This document shows positions 58,334 to 64,000 of a DNA stretch of 64,000 nucleotides, in pieces; positions within the stretch are counted from its first letter, which is position 1, and each line of letters opens with the position of its first letter. A program made the position numbers and the translations under genes. The notes under the pieces were generated by a model, which had not been told where the DNA came from, did not search any database, and saw only the letters and a list, made by a program, of their open reading frames with translations. Origin of the DNA: Thermaerobacillus caldiproteolyticus (lineage in GTDB: Bacteria > Bacillota > Bacilli > Bacillales > Anoxybacillaceae); the NCBI RefSeq assembly GCF_013761245.1, contig NZ_JACDUT010000005.1, positions 1 through 64,000 on the forward strand, written 5' to 3'.

Positions 58334-59134
58334 ATGCAAAAGATTAAAGTAGTTGTGGCAGGCCCGCGTGGACGTATGGGACGAGAAGCGGTCTCTCTTG
58401 TTCATCATACTGATCATTTTGAACTTGTCGCTGTAATCGATCGTATCAATGATGGTGGAAATTTGGCAAATATCGATGGTTTTGCCGGGATTGAAGCTCC
58501 GATTTTCACCGATATTGAACGCTGCTTTCAAGAAGTGAAGCCGGATGTTCTTATTGATTTGACAACGCCGGAAGCCGGAAAAAAACATACGGAGATTGCT
58601 TTGCAATATGGAGTTCGTCCTGTTGTCGGTACGACCGGCTTTACGGAGGAGGACTTGGAGCGGTTAACAAAATTAGCGGAGGAAAAAGGACTTGGAGCGA
58701 TTATCGCCCCGAATTTTGCAGTTGGTGCGATTTTAATGATGAAGTTTGCCCAAATGGCAGCGAAATACTTTACTGATGTTGAAATTATCGAGCTGCATCA
58801 TGATCAAAAACTTGATGCCCCGTCTGGAACAGCGGTGAAAACTGCCCAATTGATTTCCATGGTGCGACCAACGAAAAAACAAGGACATCCAAATGAAAAA
58901 GAAACGCTTGAAGGCGCACGCGGAGCTACGTATGATGGGATTCCAATTCATAGCGTTCGTCTCCCGGGTCTTATCGCGCATCAAGAAGTCATTTTCGGCG
59001 GTCATGGACAAGCATTAACAATTCGCCATGACTCGTTTCACCGTGCTTCATTTATGTCCGGAGTAAAGCTTTCCGTTGAGACGGTGATGAACTTACATAC
59101 TCTCGTGTACGGTCTTGAACATATTATTGAATAA
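58334..59134 (+). CDS. dapB: 4-hydroxy-tetrahydrodipicolinate reductase
   Basis: A 266-residue NAD(P)H-dependent reductase of lysine/diaminopimelate synthesis, also relevant to spore dipicolinate. Nucleotide motif [15 protein letters not shown]; catalytic [15 protein letters not shown] with the His-His and Lys residues. ATG 58334 has TAGGAGTGG upstream; the longer frame overlaps ypjD. Confidence 0.96.
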   Translation: MQKIKVVVAGPRGRMGREAVSLVHHTDHFELVAVIDRINDGGNLANIDGFAGIEAPIFTDIERCFQEVKPDVLIDLTTPEAGKKHTEIALQYGVRPVVGTTGFTEEDLERLTKLAEEKGLGAIIAPNFAVGAILMMKFAQMAAKYFTDVEIIELHHDQKLDAPSGTAVKTAQLISMVRPTKKQGHPNEKETLEGARGATYDGIPIHSVRLPGLIAHQEVIFGGHGQALTIRHDSFHRASFMSGVKLSVETVMNLHTLVYGLEHIIE

Positions 59135-59151
59135 TCAATGGAGGTGTCCTT

Positions 59152-59574
59152 TTGAAAATCGCGTTAATCGCACATGATAAGAAGAAAGCCGATATGATTC
59201 AATTTGTCACGGCTTACAAAGCTGTATTAGAACAGCATGAACTGTATGCGACAGGAACAACCGGCTTGCGTATTCAAGAAGCGACAGGGCTGCACGTGCA
59301 TCGTTTTCAATCAGGCCCATTAGGCGGCGATCAAGAAATTGGGGCGATGATTGCACGAAATGAAATGGATATGGTGCTGTTTTTCCGTGATCCGTTAACG
59401 GCGCAGCCGCACGAGCCGGATGTCAGCGCGCTCATTCGTCTATGCGATGTATATTCTGTTCCTTTGGCAACCAATATGGGCACGGCCGAAATTTTAATCA
59501 AAGGACTGGAGCGCGGCGATTTTGCATGGCGCGATATTATTCATAAAAGACAAGGTGAAACATATGATGAGTGA
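59152..59574 (+). CDS. mgsA: Methylglyoxal synthase
   Basis: A 140-residue enzyme turning dihydroxyacetone phosphate into methylglyoxal. [28 protein letters not shown], catalytic Asp in [14 protein letters not shown] and [14 protein letters not shown] are canonical. TTG 59152 follows GGAGGTG. Overlaps bshB1; bacillithiol contributes to methylglyoxal detoxification, which makes the linkage sensible. Confidence 0.96.
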   Translation: MKIALIAHDKKKADMIQFVTAYKAVLEQHELYATGTTGLRIQEATGLHVHRFQSGPLGGDQEIGAMIARNEMDMVLFFRDPLTAQPHEPDVSALIRLCDVYSVPLATNMGTAEILIKGLERGDFAWRDIIHKRQGETYDE

Positions 59575-60277
59575 ACGATTGCACATCTTAGCGTTTGGGG
59601 CACACCCGGATGATGTCGAAATCGGCATGGGCGGAACGATTGCCAAATATGCAAAAAAAGGTTATCGAATTGGCATTTGTGATTTAACATTAGCTGAATT
59701 GTCTTCAAACGGAACGGTAGAGATACGCCAACAAGAAGCAGCGAAAGCGGCTGCAATTTTAGGGGTGTCCGTCAGAATCAACCTTGGTCTTCCCGACCGT
59801 GGATTGTACCGGACGGAAGACGCGATTCGCCGCATCGTTTCCGTTATTCGAACGTACCGTCCGCAAGTTGTGTTTGCTCCGTATTGGGTCGATCGTCATC
59901 CTGATCATGGGCATTGTGGGGCTCTTGTCGAGGAAGCTGTGTTTTCAGCGGGAATTCGTCGTTATGAGTCAGCACAATTGCCAGCTCATCGCGTCAATCA
60001 TTTATACTACTATATGATTAATGCATGCGAGCGCCCGAATTTTGTCATTGATATTAGTGAAACGATCGATGCGAAACTGGACAGTTTGCGTGCGTACGAA
60101 AGCCAATTTACAAAAACAGCTGAATCTGTCGATACTCCATTAACGAACGGGTATATTGAAATGGTTGAGAGCCGGGAACGATTATGGGGAAAAGAGGTTG
60201 GTGTCGCCTTTGCCGAAGGATTTATGACGAAAAAACCTATAATCATCTCAAACGATTTGTTAGGAGAGAAGACATGA
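59564..60277 (+). CDS. bshB1: Bacillithiol biosynthesis deacetylase BshB1
   Basis: A 237-residue zinc-dependent LmbE-type deacetylase acting on N-acetylglucosaminyl-malate. Zinc motif [15 protein letters not shown] near residue 12 and the third ligand in [23 protein letters not shown] precedes ATG 59564, which overlaps the mgsA stop. Its stop overlaps the bshA start. Confidence 0.94.
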   Translation: MMSERLHILAFGAHPDDVEIGMGGTIAKYAKKGYRIGICDLTLAELSSNGTVEIRQQEAAKAAAILGVSVRINLGLPDRGLYRTEDAIRRIVSVIRTYRPQVVFAPYWVDRHPDHGHCGALVEEAVFSAGIRRYESAQLPAHRVNHLYYYMINACERPNFVIDISETIDAKLDSLRAYESQFTKTAESVDTPLTNGYIEMVESRERLWGKEVGVAFAEGFMTKKPIIISNDLLGEKT

Positions 60278-61410
60278 GATTAAAAATAGGAATTGTTTGT
60301 TATCCAACTGTCGGCGGTTCAGGGGTTGTCGCCACAGAATTAGGAAAATTATTAGCAGAGAAAGGGCATGAAATTCATTTCATCTCATCAAGCATGCCGT
60401 TTCGCTTGAATAAATTGTATGGAAACATCTATTATCATGAAGTTAGCGTGAATCAATATTCTGTTTTTCAATATCCGCCATACGATTTAGCACTAGCGAG
60501 CAAAATTGCGGAAGTCGCTAAACGTGAAAAGCTTGATGTGCTGCATGTACACTATGCGATTCCGCATGCCGTTTGTGCTGTGCTTGCACGACAAATGGTC
60601 GGCGAGCATTTGAAAATTGTCACGACTCTGCATGGTACGGACATTACGGTTCTTGGATACGATCCATCGTTAAGCGATATGATTAAATTTGGTATTGAAC
60701 AATCCGACATTGTTACTGCTGTTTCAAATGCTCTTGTCAACCAAACGTACGAACTGCTTGATGTTCAAAAACCGATTCGTACCGTTTATAACTTTGTTGA
60801 TGAGCGCGTGTACCGTAAAAAAAATGCTGCTCATTTAAAAGAAGAATACGGTATTCGTGAGGATGAGAAAGTGCTCATTCACGTATCCAATTTTCGTCGG
60901 GTAAAGCGAGTACCGGATGTCGTTCGCGCTTTTTCGCTCATCCGAAAGCAAATTCCAGCGAAGCTATTGCTTGTCGGTGACGGACCAGAAATGATCGTTG
61001 TTTGCCGTTTAGTGAGACAGCTTGGCTTAACAGATGATGTACGCTTTTTAGGAAAACAAGAGAAATTAGAGGAACTGTATTCAATCAGTGACGTAAAATT
61101 ACTTTTATCAGAGAAGGAAAGTTTTGGGCTTGTGTTGCTGGAAGCGATGGCGTGCGGCGTTCCATGTATTGGTACGAGTATTGGCGGTATTCCGGAAGTG
61201 ATTGAAGACGGAGAGACAGGATTTCTCTGTGAACTAGGAAATATCGAAGAAGTGGCGGAAAACACGTTGCGAATTTTAATGGACGATCACCTTCATACAT
61301 ACATGGCAGAGCGCGCACTCCGGACCGTTTATGAAAAATTTCATTCCCAACAAATCGTACAACAATATGAAGACATTTATATTTCGCTCGTAAAAGAGGT
61401 GAAGGGATGA
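60274..61410 (+). CDS. bshA: N-acetyl-alpha-D-glucosaminyl L-malate synthase BshA
   Basis: A 378-residue GT4 glycosyltransferase making the first bacillithiol intermediate. Gly-rich [20 protein letters not shown] at the start, and the C-terminal nucleotide-sugar site [20 protein letters not shown] near residue 285. The ATG overlaps the bshB1 TGA; GGAGAGAAG precedes it. The frame upstream of 60274 lies inside bshB1. Confidence 0.95.
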   Translation: MRLKIGIVCYPTVGGSGVVATELGKLLAEKGHEIHFISSSMPFRLNKLYGNIYYHEVSVNQYSVFQYPPYDLALASKIAEVAKREKLDVLHVHYAIPHAVCAVLARQMVGEHLKIVTTLHGTDITVLGYDPSLSDMIKFGIEQSDIVTAVSNALVNQTYELLDVQKPIRTVYNFVDERVYRKKNAAHLKEEYGIREDEKVLIHVSNFRRVKRVPDVVRAFSLIRKQIPAKLLLVGDGPEMIVVCRLVRQLGLTDDVRFLGKQEKLEELYSISDVKLLLSEKESFGLVLLEAMACGVPCIGTSIGGIPEVIEDGETGFLCELGNIEEVAENTLRILMDDHLHTYMAERALRTVYEKFHSQQIVQQYEDIYISLVKEVKG

Positions 61411-62621
61411 AAGAACCATTCCAAACAGCGCTTGGCATCATTCGCACATTGCAACAACATGGACATGAAGCATATTTTGTCGGAGGAGCGGTGCGCGATC
61501 TATTACTAAACCGGCCGATTGGCGATGTCGATATTGCGACATCTGCATTGCCGGAAGAAGTGATGCGCCTATTTCCGAAAACGATTGCCGTTGGTCTTGA
61601 ACATGGAACGGTCGCTGTAATACACGAGGGAACGCCGTATGAAGTAACGACGTTTCGCACTGAAGGAAAATACGAAGATTACCGTCGACCTGAATCGGTG
61701 ACGTTTGTTCGTTCACTTTATGAAGATTTACAGCGTCGCGACTTTACGATGAATGCCATTGCGATGGATGAACATGGACAATTGATTGATCCGTTTCATG
61801 GACAAGAAGCGATTTCAAAGCGTATTATTCGTACTGTTGGCAATGCGAAGGAACGCTTTTCCGAAGATGCGTTGCGAATGATGCGCGCGCTTCGCTTTGT
61901 TAGCCAATTAGGGTTTCAACTTAGCGAGGAAACAAAACAGGCGATCATCGAACACACTTCACTTCTTGCCCATATTTCTGTTGAGCGAATCACGATCGAA
62001 TTTGAAAAATTAATGGAAGGACCGTTTGCCCAACAAGCTTTTTCCTTGTTAGTGGAAACGCAATTATTTTTGTATTTACCGGGGCTTCGCGCCAAGGAAG
62101 CGGAACTTCGAACGCTCATCGATTATGACTGGACAGCTCTTTCTTCGCGTGGACAGCGGTGGGGATTTCTTTGCTACATGCTTCATCTATCGGATGCTCA
62201 TTCATTTTTACGTGCTTGGAAATTACCAAACCGTCTTATCAAGGAAGTTGAAGCGATTTTACACATTATGAACATAATCCAGTCATATGCGGATTGGACA
62301 AAAGAGCGTTTGTACGAATTCGGGATTGAACATTCCTGCGCAGCGGAAGCGATTCGTTCCCTTATATCTGGGGAGTCAATCTTAGAAAATCAGAACCGAT
62401 TGCAACAGTTATTCGCTTCTTTGCCAATTAAAGAGCGAAAAGAATTAGCGATTAACGGAAAAGATTTAATCGAATGGTACAAGCGTCCGAGCGGACCATG
62501 GATTGCGGATATGTTGGCGATGGTAGAGCGGGCTGTTATCAATGGGGTCATCGATAATAAAAAGGAGCAAATAAAGGAGTGGCTCATTCCGTGCAATCAG
62601 AAACACGAAAAAAACTGCTAG
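61407..62621 (+). CDS. cca: CCA-adding tRNA nucleotidyltransferase
   Basis: A 404-residue class II nucleotidyltransferase that adds or repairs the tRNA 3' CCA end. Catalytic [20 protein letters not shown] with GDVDIATSA, the [10 protein letters not shown] motif and the base-specifying [18 protein letters not shown] (EDxxR type). AAGGG upstream; ATG overlaps the bshA stop and its end overlaps birA. Confidence 0.96.
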   Translation: MKEPFQTALGIIRTLQQHGHEAYFVGGAVRDLLLNRPIGDVDIATSALPEEVMRLFPKTIAVGLEHGTVAVIHEGTPYEVTTFRTEGKYEDYRRPESVTFVRSLYEDLQRRDFTMNAIAMDEHGQLIDPFHGQEAISKRIIRTVGNAKERFSEDALRMMRALRFVSQLGFQLSEETKQAIIEHTSLLAHISVERITIEFEKLMEGPFAQQAFSLLVETQLFLYLPGLRAKEAELRTLIDYDWTALSSRGQRWGFLCYMLHLSDAHSFLRAWKLPNRLIKEVEAILHIMNIIQSYADWTKERLYEFGIEHSCAAEAIRSLISGESILENQNRLQQLFASLPIKERKELAINGKDLIEWYKRPSGPWIADMLAMVERAVINGVIDNKKEQIKEWLIPCNQKHEKNC

Positions 62622-63568
62622 AGTTATTTTCTGAGGCAAAAGGCGATTTTATTTCCGGACAAAAAATTAGCGAAATTCTTGGCTGTTCACGCACAGCCGT
62701 ATGGAAGCATATCGAGGATTTACGCAAAGAAGGGTTTGAATTAGAGGCGGTGCGCCGCCTCGGCTATCGCATTGTGAACACACCGGATAAAGTGACGGCG
62801 AATGAAATTCAGCTCGGCTTAAAGACGGAAACGCTTGGGCGATACATTCATTTTGAAGAAGAAGTTACATCGACGCAAACAATTGCGCAAAAATTAGCGT
62901 ATGAAGGGGCAAAGGAAGGGACGCTTGTTGTGGCCGAACAGCAGATAGCTGGCCGTGGACGTATGGCGCGGAATTGGTTTTCTCCAAAAGGAACAGGGAT
63001 ATGGATGAGCTTAATTTTACGCCCGCCGATTCCGCCGCAAAAAGCTCCTCATCTGACATTGCTGACAGCTGTTGCGATCGCTCAAGCGATTCAGGACGTT
63101 ACAGGTCTTGTTCCCGATATTAAATGGCCGAACGATATCTTAATTAACGGGAAAAAATGTGTGGGCATTTTAACCGAATTACAAGCCGAACCAGACCGTA
63201 TCCATTCTGTTATTATCGGAATGGGGATTAATGTCAATCAAACGGTCGAACAATTTCCGGAAGATATTCGTGCCATCGCTACATCGCTAGCCATTGAAAA
63301 AGGAGAAAAAATCAAACGTGCTGAATTAGTTCAAGAAATTTTATTCAAAATAGAGATGCTTTATCGTCAATATTTACAACATGGCTTTCGACCAATTAAA
63401 TTATTATGGGAAGGGTATGCGATTAGCATTGGCAAAGAAATTACCGCTCGAACATTGAGCGGGACGCTTCGTGGAATGGCGCTTGGTATTACGGACGAAG
63501 GAGTATTAATGCTCGAAGATGCCGATGGCAACATTCATTATATTCACTCCGCTGATATTCAATTATAA
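62591..63568 (+). CDS. birA: Bifunctional biotin ligase / biotin operon repressor BirA
   Basis: A 325-residue protein. N-terminal helix-turn-helix (ISGQKISEILGCSRTAVWKH), then the ligase domain with the biotin-AMP loop EQQIAGRGRMARNWFS and IKWPNDILINGKKCVGILTE; small SH3-like C-terminus. GTG 62591 aligns with the B. subtilis N-terminus; GTG 62579 has an equally spaced ribosome site and is the alternative. Overlaps cca. Confidence 0.95.
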   Translation: MQSETRKKLLELFSEAKGDFISGQKISEILGCSRTAVWKHIEDLRKEGFELEAVRRLGYRIVNTPDKVTANEIQLGLKTETLGRYIHFEEEVTSTQTIAQKLAYEGAKEGTLVVAEQQIAGRGRMARNWFSPKGTGIWMSLILRPPIPPQKAPHLTLLTAVAIAQAIQDVTGLVPDIKWPNDILINGKKCVGILTELQAEPDRIHSVIIGMGINVNQTVEQFPEDIRAIATSLAIEKGEKIKRAELVQEILFKIEMLYRQYLQHGFRPIKLLWEGYAISIGKEITARTLSGTLRGMALGITDEGVLMLEDADGNIHYIHSADIQL

Positions 63569-63610
63569 AACATTCGTCTGGAAAAATTATTAAAATTTTG
63601 TTAAAATACG

Positions 63611-63805
63611 AACGGAAGCGGTAAGGATAGCTTCGCGCATTCCGAAAAAGGGCAGTATCTTTGATAAGAACTGCACCGACTTGAAGCGAAAACAGATGGT
63701 GAAACAATCTGCCTTGATCCGTTGAAGGACTGGGACAGAGGGATGAACTCAACCGATAGGTGTCTTGTGTCCTTCTTTCTCAAGGTAGAGAAAGAAGGTT
63801 TTTTT
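63611..63805 (+). promoter_or_regulatory. Structured 5' leader of panB (probable pan RNA motif)
   Basis: A 240-base untranslated stretch with several possible stems: CGGAA (63613-63617) with TTCCG (63640-63644), CAGAT (63693-63697) with ATCTG (63707-63711), GTTGA (63721-63725) with TCAAC (63749-63753). It ends in a terminator. A conserved RNA called the pan motif is described upstream of panB in Bacillus-like bacteria; I infer this is it from position, not from an alignment. Confidence 0.55.
63771..63805 (+). terminator. Leader terminator upstream of panB
   Basis: Perfect 11-bp stem CCTTCTTTCTC (63771-63781) with GAGAAAGAAGG (63788-63798), then seven T, 46 bp before the panB start. Either an attenuator or the terminator of birA. 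Confidence 0.85.
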
Positions 63806-63850
63806 GTTCGGTGATTCATCTCCTCTGCAACAAAAGAGGAGGGACATAAG

Positions 63851-64000
63851 ATGAAAACAAAAACGGATTTTTTGAAAATGAAACAAAACAATGAGCCGAT
63901 TGTTATGCTGACAGCGTATGACTTTCCGTCAGCGAAATTAGCTGAAGCAGCGCAGGTCGATATGATTCTTGTCGGAGATTCGCTTGGGATGGTCGTGCTA
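63851..64000 (+). CDS. panB: 3-methyl-2-oxobutanoate hydroxymethyltransferase, N-terminal part
   Basis: Fifty codons of PanB run to the window end. [20 protein letters not shown] is followed by [15 protein letters not shown] and [12 protein letters not shown], the usual N-terminal Mg-binding region (Asp in VGDSLGM). GAGGAGGGACATAAG precedes ATG 63851. First step of pantothenate synthesis; panC and panD would be expected next as in B. subtilis. Confidence 0.95.
   Translation, partial: MKTKTDFLKMKQNNEPIVMLTAYDFPSAKLAEAAQVDMILVGDSLGMVVL

Noticed and set aside
63600-63810. T-box riboswitch upstream of panB
   Set aside because: The conserved T-box sequence (AGGGTGGNACCGCG) is absent.

Overview
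The window is a chromosomal segment of a thermophilic, endospore-forming Bacillaceae bacterium of the Geobacillus/Parageobacillus/Anoxybacillus group. Three things point there. Gene order from about 2.8 kb to the end follows the Bacillus subtilis ypbF-to-panB region almost gene for gene. HU and TRAP look close to the Geobacillus stearothermophilus proteins as I remember them. The genome is moderately AT-rich, with strong Shine-Dalgarno sites and frequent TTG/GTG starts. Genus is an inference from sequence character only.

Layout. 0-2.3 kb is accessory: the 5' part of an IS630-type transposase, an MFS exporter and a divergent HxlR-type regulator with an operator-like array between them. 2.8-12.1 kb holds ypbF, a reverse-strand cotJABC spore-coat operon, a small membrane protein plus the ypbG phosphoesterase and a MerR-like regulator, the MecA paralogue ypbH, gudB, the bacillithiol disulfide reductase bdr (ypdA), ansA and prsW. 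12.2-19.1 kb holds sleB-ypeB (spore cortex lysis), the PilZ protein ypfA/motI, ypfB, cmk, a plsC paralogue, ypfD and fni. 19.3-23.5 kb is an A-B-C-D germinant-receptor operon whose A gene has a 10-T run that throws the natural start out of frame. 23.9-25.9 kb has ypzI (44 codons), yphA and a decayed yphB (YIEGIA) pseudogene. 25.9-31.1 kb is der, gpsA, yphE, yphF and spoIVA. 31.5-37.3 kb is hbs, folE-mtrB, hepS-menG-hepT, ndk and cheR. 37.4-49.8 kb is the aromatic supraoperon aroC-aroB-aroH-trpEDCFBA-hisC-tyrA-aroA, with a complete TRAP-controlled leader before trpE. 49.9-55.4 kb has an amidohydrolase-like protein without metal ligands, ypiA, ypiB/reoY, ypiF and qcrABC (menaquinol:cytochrome c reductase). 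55.4-64 kb has ypjA, ypjB, a YitT-family protein, a MazG-like hydrolase, dapB, mgsA, bshB1-bshA, cca, birA, a structured terminator-containing leader and the start of panB.

How it fits together. MtrB (TRAP) and its target leader lie 7.4 kb apart, so the tryptophan-sensing circuit can be read directly. HepS, HepT and MenG make the menaquinone used by QcrABC. BshA, BshB1 and Bdr cover bacillithiol synthesis and reduction apart from BshC. Sporulation and germination genes recur throughout. Most genes are ordinary core genes. The best second looks are the germinant-receptor poly-T tract, the TRAP leader architecture, the yphB pseudogene, the panB leader, three copies or part-copies of a Bacillaceae intergenic repeat, and a few small or unrecognised ORFs. 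I found no clear previously undescribed defence or mobile system.
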